The notes under the pieces are model-generated. The model had not been told where the DNA came from and did not search any database. It worked only from the letters and a program-made list of their open reading frames with translations. This document shows positions 44,138 to 52,776 of a stretch of 64,000 nt of DNA, in pieces (within the stretch, counting starts at the first letter, position 1; every line of letters starts with the position of its first letter). The stretch comes from Rhodobacter sp. (lineage in GTDB: Bacteria; Pseudomonadota; Alphaproteobacteria; Rhodobacterales; Rhodobacteraceae). The position numbers were made by a program, and so were the translations under genes. The stretch is from positions 1 through 64,000 of the forward strand of contig JAIYDJ010000027.1 of assembly GCA_027487575.1 (NCBI GenBank), in the 5' to 3' direction.

Positions 44138-45532
44138 CTAGCGCAGCAGAGCCGGGATCAGCACGTTGCCCGCCAGTGAGGCGGAAATCCGGTCGGCGGG
44201 AATACCGGCGGCCTCTACACCCGTCAGCAGCGCATAAACTTCGTCGTCGACCACGACTTCGGTATCCGTTCCGGCGGAGCCGGCAAGGATGTCATCGCCG
44301 CCATCGCCATTGACCGTATCTCTGCCTTCGTTCCCGGTGAGGGAATCTGCACCGCGGCCGCCAAAGATCAGGTCATCGCCCTGTGCCCCGCTGATGGAGT
44401 CGTCGGCGTCGGTTCCGGTCAGGGTGTCGTCCCCCGCCGTGCCCATCTGGTCGACGTCGCTTTCACCTTCAGGCAACAGCGGTATCGGCCTGTCGCCTTC
44501 GATCTGGATGAAAAGCCGGTTCGCAGGCAGGGTCGCCGCGTCGATGTCGCGCAGCACCGCAACCACATCGCCGTTCAGCATGACTTCCGTATCCACCCCC
44601 GCCGCCCGGTAGAAGGCGACCGGGTCCGCGTCGGAGGTCAGGGCATCGATTGTCAGCCGGTCGAACTCTGCCGCGCTGAAATCGTCGATCACGACAGGGG
44701 CGACCGGGCTGTCGACCCGCAGGAAGACGACAAATTCGTCCTGCGCGGCACCGCCGGTCAGAACGTCGCCATCGTCGCCGATCAGGCTGTCCTCCCCAGC
44801 CCCGCCGTCCAGCGTCGCGGGTCCGGTGGACACCAGATCGCCCCCGGCCGCGCCCGATAGCGTGTCCTCGCCCTCGCCGCCGAGCAGCCGGTCCGCGCCG
44901 AGCGCATCGACGATCAGATCGTCGCCCGCCCCACCGTCCACCGTGTCGGCCCCGTCGTTCAGACCGATCTGGTCCCAGAAGGTCGTGCCCGCGCCATAGG
45001 TGTCATCGCCCCCGCCCAGATCGACCGTGTCCGCCCCGCCGCCGCCCTGCACCAGATCGCGCCCGAAGTCGCCGTCGATCAGGTCGGCACCGCCACCGCC
45101 GAACATCAGGTCGCGCTGGATGCCGCCATACAGCGTGTCGGCCCCCGAAGCGCCGTCGAAATACCCCGAAGCGCCGTCGAAATACCCCGCGTCCAGACCG
45201 TCCGCGATATAGTCGTCACCGCCCTCGCCGAAATAGTAATCCGAGCCCGGGGACGACACGAAGGTGTCATTTCCGGCGTTACCATTCAGGGTGTCGCTTC
45301 CCTGATTGCCGGTCATGGTGTCATCACCTTCACCGCCAAAGATCAGGTCGTCACCCTGCGCTCCGCTGATCGCATCGGCGGCATCGCTTCCGGTGAGGGT
45401 ATCCTCGCCCGCCGTGCCCCGAATGGCGCGATCGTCCGGATTGTCGGTGTCGTCGTCGTCATCACTGCTGAAGGAATCGAGCAGAACGCCGCCCAGCAAA
45501 AGCAATGGCAACCAAAGGAACCCGCCCAACAC
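44138..45532 (-). CDS. RTX-type calcium-binding protein with N-terminal hydrophobic anchor
   Basis: The 464-residue protein opens with a hydrophobic segment (MLGGFLWLPLLLLGGVLLDS) and an Asp-rich stretch. Many GGxGxDxLxG nonapeptide repeats follow (DDLIFGGEGDDTMTG, GGGGADTVDLGGGDD). The C-terminal part carries TLPANRLFI-like strands. The N-terminal RTX segment is repeated in shortened form at residues 363-464, including GDDLIFGG. RTX proteins bind calcium and usually leave by type I secretion; the hydrophobic start suggests membrane anchoring instead. A TTTGACAAAT motif lies 45 bases upstream. Paralogue at 46036. Confidence 0.85.
   Translation of the reverse strand: MLGGFLWLPLLLLGGVLLDSFSSDDDDDTDNPDDRAIRGTAGEDTLTGSDAADAISGAQGDDLIFGGEGDDTMTGNQGSDTLNGNAGNDTFVSSPGSDYYFGEGGDDYIADGLDAGYFDGASGYFDGASGADTLYGGIQRDLMFGGGGADLIDGDFGRDLVQGGGGADTVDLGGGDDTYGAGTTFWDQIGLNDGADTVDGGAGDDLIVDALGADRLLGGEGEDTLSGAAGGDLVSTGPATLDGGAGEDSLIGDDGDVLTGGAAQDEFVVFLRVDSPVAPVVIDDFSAAEFDRLTIDALTSDADPVAFYRAAGVDTEVMLNGDVVAVLRDIDAATLPANRLFIQIEGDRPIPLLPEGESDVDQMGTAGDDTLTGTDADDSISGAQGDDLIFGGRGADSLTGNEGRDTVNGDGGDDILAGSAGTDTEVVVDDEVYALLTGVEAAGIPADRISASLAGNVLIPALLR
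45143..45184 (-). repeat. Tandem 21-bp in-frame duplication inside the RTX gene
   Basis: Two adjacent identical 21-bp units (45143-45163 and 45164-45184) encode YFDGASG twice in a row. Confidence 0.95.
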
Positions 45533-45650
45533 TTACCCCCAAAAACGAACATGCCCAAGTGAGGCAGGCAGATCGCATTTGTCAAAGATTCTCATGGATT
45601 TGACTGGAGTTACCGGTAATTCACGGCCTTGGTCGCGGATTGTCCTCTGG

Positions 45651-45965
45651 TCAGGGATTATGCGCCTTGATCGCCTCGCTGAAGGCCGCCTGCTTGGCCG
45701 CATCCGCCGCCGTCTGGTTCTGCGCGACCCAATCGGCATAGGGCTTGCCATAGACGATCTCGCGTGCCTGATCCTTGGTCATCTCGATCCCCTGTGCCGC
45801 TGCCGCCTCCTGATACCAGCGGCTCAGGCAGTTGCGGCAGAAGCCGGCGAGGTTCATCAGGTCGATGTTCTGCACATCGGGTCTGGCTACCAGCAGGTGC
45901 TGCATCAGGGCGCGAAAGGCGGCGGCTTCCAGCGCCTGCTGGGTGGCGGGGTCGATTTCGGTCAT
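45651..45965 (-). CDS. DUF1244 family protein
   Basis: This 104-residue helical protein has AFRALMQHLLVARPDVQNID and MNLAGFCRNCLSRWYQEAA, with a Cys-x2-Cys, then REIVYGKPYADW. This is the DUF1244 pattern (SMc04008-like fold), widespread in alphaproteobacteria with no known function. It sits between two RTX genes on the same strand, which may be chance. Confidence 0.9.
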   Translation of the reverse strand: MTEIDPATQQALEAAAFRALMQHLLVARPDVQNIDLMNLAGFCRNCLSRWYQEAAAAQGIEMTKDQAREIVYGKPYADWVAQNQTAADAAKQAAFSEAIKAHNP

Positions 45966-46035
45966 GGTGGTCCTCCGGGGTCGTTGCAGGGAATGTGGGG
46001 GCTGCGACCCCGCCTGTCACGCCCCAATCGCACAA

Positions 46036-46971
46036 TCAGGCCGCCAGCGATTCCAGCGTGACGGACCCTGCGACCAGATCGGACACCGCAACCCGTTCCA
46101 GAAACGCCACGAAGTCCCCATCCAGCAGCACTGCGACGCCGTCCGTATTGCCTGAAAAGCTGATCGTGCCAGTCGCCGGTCCGTCGACCAGAAGAACCAG
46201 ACTTTCGCGCGCCGCCTCGAAGTCGGCGATCGATACATAGGTGTCACCGGATTCAGCGAAAACGGCATACTCGTCGTCACCGCTGCCACCCAGAAGCATA
46301 TCGCCGTTGTCGCCCATCAGGGTATCGGCCCCGTCGCCCCCGTCCAGCACATCCGGTTGCAGATTTGCGGCGTCAAGATTGAATACCCCGGTCAGAACGC
46401 GGGTTTCGTCGCTGTCGGTCAGACGGTCACCGTAGGTGTCCCGCAGCGCGTCGGTCAGGCCCGATGTGTCAAGCTCCAGCAGGTCTTCGGGGGTCAGGCC
46501 CTGGCGCACTTCCAGCCCGATCAGCAGGTCGTCGCCGCCGTTCCCGTCAAGGCTGTCGGCCCCGCCTGACCCGAACAGCAGGTCGTCCCCCGCTCCGCCC
46601 GACAGGGAATCGTCGTTGGTCCCGCCGATCACCACATCATTGCCGTTGCCACCAAAAAGCAAATCCGCCCCCCATCCCCCCAGCACCAGATCCGAACCCT
46701 CACCGCCGCTCAGCGTGTCCTGACCCGTTTCGCCGACCAGAATGTCCGTCCCCTCGGCGCCGGACAGATCGTCCCGCCCGCCAGCACCCAGCATGAGGTC
46801 GTTGCCTTCGCCGCCGTCCTGCAGGCCTTGATCGTCGCCATCGCGAATGAGCTGGTTGGCTTGCGGATCGCCGCCACCGGTATCATCGTCATCGGACCCG
46901 CTGTCATTGTCGTCCGACCCGAACAATCCGAATGCCAGGATCGGCAACAAACCCAAAAGCAGCAGTTCCAT
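46036..46971 (-). CDS. RTX-type calcium-binding protein, second paralogue
   Basis: The 311-residue protein starts MELLLLGLLPILAFGLFG, a hydrophobic segment like that of the first RTX protein, followed by an Asp/Gly-rich linker. About eight RTX nonapeptides (GGEGSDLVLGG, GGNGNDVVIGG, GGAGDDLLFGSG) precede a C-terminal domain with SIADFEAARESLVLL and VAVLLDGDFVAFLERV. The start is ATG 46971. A TTTGACGAAT motif lies 65 bases upstream, close to that of the paralogue. Likely a calcium-dependent surface or periplasmic protein. Confidence 0.85.
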   Translation of the reverse strand: MELLLLGLLPILAFGLFGSDDNDSGSDDDDTGGGDPQANQLIRDGDDQGLQDGGEGNDLMLGAGGRDDLSGAEGTDILVGETGQDTLSGGEGSDLVLGGWGADLLFGGNGNDVVIGGTNDDSLSGGAGDDLLFGSGGADSLDGNGGDDLLIGLEVRQGLTPEDLLELDTSGLTDALRDTYGDRLTDSDETRVLTGVFNLDAANLQPDVLDGGDGADTLMGDNGDMLLGGSGDDEYAVFAESGDTYVSIADFEAARESLVLLVDGPATGTISFSGNTDGVAVLLDGDFVAFLERVAVSDLVAGSVTLESLAA

Positions 46972-47102
46972 CACGCACCTCGACCATGAAGGCACCCCGG
47001 TGACGCCTTTCAATTCAACTTGTCGAAAAAATATGATTCGTCAAAGGATTGCGCCGATTGTTCCGGGAATGGCACCTGTCCTGCGCAAAAGGCGGGGATC
47101 GT

Positions 47103-47870
47103 CTACCCGTCCACCGCAGCCAGCGCCCGCCGCAACAGCGGGGCCAGCCGCGCGCCCCAGTGGGCCTGCCCCACAGGGTCGGCGATCAGATCGTTCCGCA
47201 CTTCGATCAGCGTGTTCAGCCGCCCCGGTTGCAGCGCGTGCGTGTCGATGGCATCGCCCGGCAGGTGCCCGGCGTAGGGTTCGTTATCGCCGACGCACAA
47301 GTCGCCCTCCGCCTCCAGCGCCGCGATCAGGGGACGCGACAGCCGGTCGTCCAGATGCGAATACAGAACACCGACCTGCCAGGGCCGGGGCGGACGCCCG
47401 TTGAGGCTGGGCGTGAAGGAATGCACCGCGACGATCACTGTATCGGTGCGGCGCGCGGCCAGCCGGGCCAGCGCGTCGTGATAGGGGCGGTACAGCCGGT
47501 CCAACCGCCGGGCCACCTCGGCGGGACCGACATGGCGATTGGCCGGGATGATCGTCCCGTCGTAAAGTTTCATCACCAGTGTCGGGTCTTCCTCGCCCCG
47601 GTTGGGATCGATCACCAGCCGGCTGAAGTCTGAACAGATCACCGGACTGTCCAGTGCCAGACCCAGCGCCCGCGCCACACCCGCCGCCCCCACGTCCCAG
47701 GCGATGTGGCGTGCCATGTCGGCCGCGCACACACCCAGTTCACCGCCCGCCACCCAATCGGGAACCCGGTTGCTGGCGTGGTCACAGGTCACCAGCCAGC
47801 GGCCCGGGCGGTTCTCACCGCTGATCTTGTAGGCGTCCGACACGGCATCCCCGTCGCGCAATTGTTCCAT
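47103..47870 (-). CDS. N-formylglutamate amidohydrolase family protein
   Basis: This 255-residue protein has the family signatures VTCDHASNRVPDWV near the N terminus and DFSRLVIDPNRGEEDPTLVM. VAVHSFTPSLNGRPRPW-like residues are also present (IVAVHSFTPSLNGRPPRPW). The family hydrolyses N-formyl-L-glutamate in histidine degradation, but homologues outside hut operons have unclear substrates; no hut genes lie nearby. The start is ATG 47870; the longer open frame upstream is antisense. Confidence 0.88.
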   Translation of the reverse strand: MEQLRDGDAVSDAYKISGENRPGRWLVTCDHASNRVPDWVAGGELGVCAADMARHIAWDVGAAGVARALGLALDSPVICSDFSRLVIDPNRGEEDPTLVMKLYDGTIIPANRHVGPAEVARRLDRLYRPYHDALARLAARRTDTVIVAVHSFTPSLNGRPPRPWQVGVLYSHLDDRLSRPLIAALEAEGDLCVGDNEPYAGHLPGDAIDTHALQPGRLNTLIEVRNDLIADPVGQAHWGARLAPLLRRALAAVDG

Positions 47871-47992
47871 TCCGGGTTTATCCCGACGCAGGGGAAACCG
47901 CCAGTTGCCCCGATCACCAGTTTGGGCGATAACACGCCCGACCCGCGAAGCCGCCCCATGCGATGCCCGCGCCCCGACGAAAGGATTAAGGC

Positions 47993-49441
47993 ATGAGACG
48001 CCTGCGGAACGTGAAGATCGTGGCCACCCTTGGCCCTGCATCCAGTGACTACCCGACCATCCGCGCCCTGTTCGAGGCCGGAGCCGACGTGTTCCGCCTG
48101 AACATGAGCCACGGAACGCACGATGACATCCGCGCGCGGCACGTCATCATCCGGCAGGTCGAGGCCGATCTGGGTCGCCCGATCTGCATCCTGGCCGACC
48201 TTCAGGGTCCGAAACTGCGGGTCGGCACCTTTGCGAACCCGACCGGCGAGGAACTGATCGAAGGGGCGCCGTTCCGGATGGACCTCTCGACCGCGCCCGG
48301 CGACGTGAACCGCGTGAACCTGCCCCACCCCGAGATTTTCGCGGCCTTGGAGCCCGGATCGTCGCTGCTGGTCAATGACGGCAAGATCCGGCTGACCGTC
48401 GACACCTGCGGCAAGGATTTCGCCAACTGCACCGTCACCGTGGGCGGTACGATTTCCAACCGCAAGGGCGTGAACGTGCCCGACGTGGTGCTGCCGCTGG
48501 CCGCCCTGTCGGAAAAGGACCGCGACGATCTGGAATTCGTCTGCGAACTGGGCGTGGACTGGCTGGCCCTGTCGTTCGTGCAGCGCCCCGAGGACGTAAT
48601 CGAAGCACGCACGCTGGCCCGGGGCCGGGCTGCGATCCTTTCCAAGATCGAGAAGCCCGCTGCGGTCAAGGCCTATGATGCGATCCTGCAGGTGTCGGAC
48701 GGCATCATGGTCGCGCGCGGCGATCTGGGTGTGGAACTGCCGGTGACGTCGGTCCCGCCAATCCAGAAGCGTCTGGTGCGGGGCGCGCGGGCGGCGGCCA
48801 AGCCGGTGATCGTGGCGACGCAGATGCTGGAATCGATGATCGAATCGCCGGTGCCGACACGGGCCGAAGTTTCGGACGTGGCGACGGCGATCTATGAGGG
48901 TGCCGATGCCATCATGCTGTCGGCGGAATCGGCGGCGGGGAAATACCCGATCGAGGCGGTCACCACGATGAACAACGTGGCGCTGTCGGTCGAGAAGGAC
49001 CCGACCTATGTGCAGATCATCGAGGCCAGCCGCGTGGTGCGCCGTGAAACCATCGCCGACGGGATCGTTTCCGCCGCGCGCGAGATTGCCGAGGCGACCA
49101 ACATCAAGGCGATCGCCTGCTTCAGCCAGACCGGCACCACGGCCAGCCTCGTGGCTCGCGAACGGCCCCGCGTGCCGATTCTGGCGCTGACCCCGCTGAT
49201 GTCGACGGCGCGGCGGATGGCGCTGACCTGGGGCCTGCACTGCGCGATCACCGAACCGCAGGACCGGTTCAAGGGCGCGGTTCTGGCCGCCGTCAAGGTC
49301 GCGCGCGACGACGGGTTTGCCCGGACCGAAGACCTGATCGTGGTGACGGCGGGTGTGCCGTTCAACGTCAAGGGCACGACCAACATCCTGCGCGTGGCAC
49401 CCTGCGATGAACGCTTGATCCACAGCGTCGATCCCGGCTAA
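47993..49441 (+). CDS. pyk: Pyruvate kinase
   Basis: This 482-residue enzyme makes pyruvate and ATP from phosphoenolpyruvate. VKIVATLGPASSDYPTIRAL opens the barrel, and ICILADLQGPKLRVGTF, SKIEKPAAV, DGIMVARGDLGVELP and VATQMLESMIESPVPTRAE bind substrate and metals. The C-terminal regulatory domain has CFSQTGTTASLVARERPRVP and TAGVPFNVKGTTNIL. Length is normal. It is divergent from the amidohydrolase gene across 122 bases. Confidence 0.97.
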   Translation: MRRLRNVKIVATLGPASSDYPTIRALFEAGADVFRLNMSHGTHDDIRARHVIIRQVEADLGRPICILADLQGPKLRVGTFANPTGEELIEGAPFRMDLSTAPGDVNRVNLPHPEIFAALEPGSSLLVNDGKIRLTVDTCGKDFANCTVTVGGTISNRKGVNVPDVVLPLAALSEKDRDDLEFVCELGVDWLALSFVQRPEDVIEARTLARGRAAILSKIEKPAAVKAYDAILQVSDGIMVARGDLGVELPVTSVPPIQKRLVRGARAAAKPVIVATQMLESMIESPVPTRAEVSDVATAIYEGADAIMLSAESAAGKYPIEAVTTMNNVALSVEKDPTYVQIIEASRVVRRETIADGIVSAAREIAEATNIKAIACFSQTGTTASLVARERPRVPILALTPLMSTARRMALTWGLHCAITEPQDRFKGAVLAAVKVARDDGFARTEDLIVVTAGVPFNVKGTTNILRVAPCDERLIHSVDPG

Positions 49442-49471
49442 CTTGTCCGAAGGTCAAGCAGGAGGTTCGCC

Positions 49472-49696
49472 TTGGATACCGACCTCATTCTGGTCATAGG
49501 CGTTCTTCTTGCCGCGCTGGCCATTCCGTCGCTGCTGTCGGCCTTTTCGGAAAGCCGCGCGCCCCGGGCCGGGGCGATCATGATCCTGATCGGCGGGGTC
49601 CTGATCGCCGTGGCACTTAGCCAGACGACCCGCGACTACACGTTTGCCGAAATGCCGGACCTGTTCCTGCGGGTCATCGGGCGTTTCGTGAACTGA
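49472..49696 (+). CDS. Small membrane protein, 74 residues
   Basis: This protein has two membrane segments (about 5-26 and 34-50) and a soluble end (LFLRVIGRFVN). The start is TTG 49472, well supported by GGAGG six bases upstream. It follows pyk at 30 bases and may be co-transcribed. No function known. Confidence 0.75.
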   Translation: MDTDLILVIGVLLAALAIPSLLSAFSESRAPRAGAIMILIGGVLIAVALSQTTRDYTFAEMPDLFLRVIGRFVN

Positions 49697-49819
49697 CACG
49701 GCGCTGTCACATCGCCCCTTGCACTGATCCGGCCCGACGCTTATAGCACGCGGCTTGAATACCCCGCGCGGCTGGCCAAAGTGGCATGCCAAGCCGCGCC
49801 TGACACGATGGAGATCGAA

Positions 49820-50020
49820 ATGCCCAAGATGAAGACCAAGTCGGCGGCCAAGAAGCGTTTCAGCTTCACGGCCTCCGGTCGGGTGAAGGCCGGTGTTGCC
49901 GGCAAGCGCCACGGCATGATCAAACGCTCGACGAAATTCATTCGTGACGCGTCCGGGACAATGCTCCTGAACCCGTCCGATGCGAAGATCGTCAAGAAAT
50001 ACATGCCCTACGACCGGTAA
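49820..50020 (+). CDS. rpmI: 50S ribosomal protein L35
   Basis: At 66 residues this is the standard length. It begins [20 protein letters not shown], then [16 protein letters not shown], and ends [11 protein letters not shown]. The ATG at 49820 was chosen; upstream residues are not part of L35. It precedes rplT by 12 bases, but infC, often first in this operon, is not here. Confidence 0.97.
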   Translation: MPKMKTKSAAKKRFSFTASGRVKAGVAGKRHGMIKRSTKFIRDASGTMLLNPSDAKIVKKYMPYDR

Positions 50021-50032
50021 GGAGAGCACCCC

Positions 50033-50404
50033 ATGTCCCGCGTCAAATCCGGTAAAGTCACCCACGCCCGCCACCGCAAGGTGATCAAGGCTGCGGCTGG
50101 CTATTACGCCGCCCGCTCCACCAACTTCAAGACGGCCACGCAGGCAGTCGACAAGGCCCAGCAGTATGCCACCCGCGACCGCAAGACCCGCAAGCGCAAC
50201 TTCCGCGCCCTGTGGATTCAGCGAATCAATGCGGCGGTGCGGCTGTTCGACCCGGCCTTCACCTATTCGCGCCTGATTGACGGTCTGGCCAAGGCCGGGA
50301 TCGAAGTGGACCGCAAGGTTCTGGCCGATCTGGCCGTGCATGAACCCGAGGCGTTCAACGTCATCGCGGCGCAAGCCCGTGACGCAGCGGCAGCAGCCGC
50401 CTGA
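50033..50404 (+). CDS. rplT: 50S ribosomal protein L20
   Basis: This 123-residue protein begins [20 protein letters not shown] and has [16 protein letters not shown] and [20 protein letters not shown], the L20 signature. It binds 23S rRNA early in assembly and often autoregulates its own operon. It ends 26 bases before a strong terminator. Confidence 0.97.
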   Translation: MSRVKSGKVTHARHRKVIKAAAGYYAARSTNFKTATQAVDKAQQYATRDRKTRKRNFRALWIQRINAAVRLFDPAFTYSRLIDGLAKAGIEVDRKVLADLAVHEPEAFNVIAAQARDAAAAAA

Positions 50405-50430
50405 CAATCGCCCGTCCTGCCTACAGAACA

Positions 50431-50461
50431 CCCCGCGCCCGAAAAGGCAGCGGGGTTTTTT
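50431..50461 (+). terminator. Rho-independent terminator after rplT
   Basis: A stem CCCCGCGCC / GGC-A-GCGGGG (one bulged A) is followed by six T. It ends the rpmI-rplT unit. Confidence 0.85.
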
Positions 50462-50658
50462 GTTGGGCAAGCGGCGTTTGACCTTGTTGCATCCGGATGC
50501 GGCCATGCCGGATGCTGCTTTTGAAAGGGGGTTGAAGAACGCGAAGGCGACTTTGGCACGATCGGCACACACAGTGTCTTCGTCCCAGTCCTTCAGCAGC
50601 GGGTGGATTTGCCGGGCCGGATCGGCTTAACTGCGGCCAGACCGAACCCAAGGCCGCC

Positions 50659-51927
50659 ATGCCCCTGCTTCTGACCGATGATGACCTCGAAACTGCCGCG
50701 CCGGACAGCACCGCCGTCGCGCAGGCAACCGCTTTGCTTGATCAGGGTCAGGCGCAGGACGCCGTCGCGCTGTGCCTGGCCACGCTGAACGCCGATCGCC
50801 TGCCGGTGATCACCGCCGCAAATCTGGTGCTGATCCTGCGCCGTGCGGGCGCGCCCGAAGCTGACGGCATCGAAGCCGACTTTCTGGCCCACCTGCGCGC
50901 CCGTTCGGCGCAAAGCCCCGACGACCCCCGCCCGCAGATCAACCTTGGCCGGTTGCTGTACGGGCTCGACCGGTTCGACGAGGCGGGCGAAGTTCTGGCC
51001 GCCGCCCTGCCCCGCGACCCGCTGAACCTGCGCGCGGTGATGACGCTGACAGCGATCCTGTTGAAGCAGGACAGGCCGGATGCGGCCGTGGCGCTGTGGC
51101 AGCCCGCCTTTGCGGCCGACCCGACCAATGGCAAGCTACCGCTGGACCTAGCCCGCATCCTTGCCTACGGCGGCCATGGTGACCATGCGCGCCGGATGAT
51201 CGACCGGGCGGAACCCCTGTGCCGCGACAACCGCCACGAATTCGAGTTCGTCGCCGACGCGATCCGGGGCACCACGGCCGCCACATCACAGGCCGCGATG
51301 ACGGTCGAATTGTTCGACCGGTTCGCGCGCAGCTATGACAAGAACCTTGCGGCGCTTGGCAACCGGGGTCCGCAGATGGTGGGGCTGGTGCTGGACGCGC
51401 TGGCACTGCCCCGAGCGCGCAAGCTGGCGATCCTTGATGCCGGGTGCGGGACGGGTCTGTGTGCCCCGCTGCTGCGCCCCTATGCGCGCACGCTGCATGG
51501 CGTGGACCTGTCACCCGGGATGCTGGCCGAGTCGAAAAAGAAGAAGGCCTACAACCACCTGACGCGGTCCGATCTGGCCAGCATCGGCACGCTGCCCGCC
51601 GGGCCGTTCGACATGATCGTGTCCTCCGACGTTCTGGTGTACTTCGGCGATCTCGCCCCGGTTCTGACCAACTTTGCGTCGATCATCCGGCCCGGCGGCT
51701 GGTTGATCCTGACGCTGGAATTGACGGAACATCCGCGCGGCTGGACGCTTCATCCGTCGGGCCGGCACAAGCATGACCCGGCCTATCTGAAGTCCGCGCT
51801 GCAGGCGGCGGGGTTCACCGCGCCGAAAACCCGCATCGACGGCGACCTGCGGCACGAGTTCGGCGCGCCGGTGCGCGGCTTCGCTGTGGCGGCACAGCGG
51901 CTGGCGCTGGCGTTCGGCCCCCGGTGA
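50659..51927 (+). CDS. TPR-containing SAM-dependent methyltransferase
   Basis: The 422-residue protein has an N-terminal half of helical TPR-like repeats (INLGRLLYGLDRFDEAGEVL, ILLKQDRPDAAVALWQPAF). A class I methyltransferase domain from about residue 205 starts SYDKNLAALG. SAM motif I is AILDAGCGTGLCAPLLRPYA, and VDLSPGMLAESKKKKAYNHL and FDMIVSSDVLVYFGDLAPVL follow. Proteins of this build methylate small molecules or proteins; the substrate is unknown. It precedes another methyltransferase and pheS. Confidence 0.85.
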   Translation: MPLLLTDDDLETAAPDSTAVAQATALLDQGQAQDAVALCLATLNADRLPVITAANLVLILRRAGAPEADGIEADFLAHLRARSAQSPDDPRPQINLGRLLYGLDRFDEAGEVLAAALPRDPLNLRAVMTLTAILLKQDRPDAAVALWQPAFAADPTNGKLPLDLARILAYGGHGDHARRMIDRAEPLCRDNRHEFEFVADAIRGTTAATSQAAMTVELFDRFARSYDKNLAALGNRGPQMVGLVLDALALPRARKLAILDAGCGTGLCAPLLRPYARTLHGVDLSPGMLAESKKKKAYNHLTRSDLASIGTLPAGPFDMIVSSDVLVYFGDLAPVLTNFASIIRPGGWLILTLELTEHPRGWTLHPSGRHKHDPAYLKSALQAAGFTAPKTRIDGDLRHEFGAPVRGFAVAAQRLALAFGPR

Positions 51928-51987
51928 CACATGTCCACCCGAACAGGAATTCCTTTCGACCCTCAATAAATTTAAATCGGAACCCAC

Positions 51988-52713
51988 ATGAACCGCGCCG
52001 ATGAAAGCACTTATTTCCGCGACTATCTGACCCGGACCGGCGACATGATGGTCATCAAGATGGACCATTATCTGGATGTCTACCCCCGCATCCTGCGCGG
52101 GTGGAGCGGGCGGAACCTGACCTTTCTTGAAATCGGGGTCTACAAGGGCGGCTCTCTTGACCTGTGGAAAGGCTTCTTCGGCGGTCAGGCAAGGCTGACC
52201 TTCATCGACATCGACCCGGCCTGCAAGGCGCTGGAAATTCCCGGCACCCATATCGAGATCGGAGATCAGTCCGACGCCGCCTTCCTGATCGACCTCGCCG
52301 CGCGGCGCGGGCCGTTCGACCTGATCATCGACGACGGCGGCCACAAGATGAACCAGCAGTTGACCAGCTTTCGCGCACTGTGGCCGCAACTGTCGGACGG
52401 CGGTCTGTATGTGGTCGAGGACACGCATACCAGCTATTGGCCCGGCTTTGGCGGCGGTTTCCGCGCGCCGGCCAGCTTCATCGAGTTTGCCAAGGACCTC
52501 GTGGACAGGATGCACTCCTGGTACACCGATCAGGACGCCGAATTTCCGCTGCACCCGCTGGCACGCGAAATCGGATCGGTCCAGTTCTACGATTCCATGG
52601 TGGTGATCGAAAAGCACCTCAAGCCGGCCCCGGTTTCGGTGGCGTCGCGCAACGGCCAGATCATCCGGTCGTCCAAACTGCTGGAAGTGCGCGGCCGCAA
52701 GTCGATCTTCTGA
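51988..52713 (+). CDS. Class I SAM-dependent methyltransferase
   Basis: This 241-residue protein has FLEIGVYKGGSLDLWKGFFG as its SAM motif I, FIDIDPACKALEIPGTH after it, and FDLIIDDGGHKMNQQLTSF. GLYVVEDTHTSYWPGFGGGF follows. This pattern occurs in sugar O-methyltransferases such as MycE and in related surface-polysaccharide enzymes; the specific substrate is not known. It lies between the TPR methyltransferase and pheS. Confidence 0.8.
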   Translation: MNRADESTYFRDYLTRTGDMMVIKMDHYLDVYPRILRGWSGRNLTFLEIGVYKGGSLDLWKGFFGGQARLTFIDIDPACKALEIPGTHIEIGDQSDAAFLIDLAARRGPFDLIIDDGGHKMNQQLTSFRALWPQLSDGGLYVVEDTHTSYWPGFGGGFRAPASFIEFAKDLVDRMHSWYTDQDAEFPLHPLAREIGSVQFYDSMVVIEKHLKPAPVSVASRNGQIIRSSKLLEVRGRKSIF

Positions 52714-52776
52714 CCGCTCCCCTTGCGTAGGAAGGCGTGCCCCGCTAGCACCAACGCGCACAGCAAGGGGGCGACC

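Noticed and set aside
44138-46971. DNA-level tandem repeat array
   Set aside because: The repetition is the RTX nonapeptide pattern at protein level; only the 21-bp duplication is a true DNA repeat.
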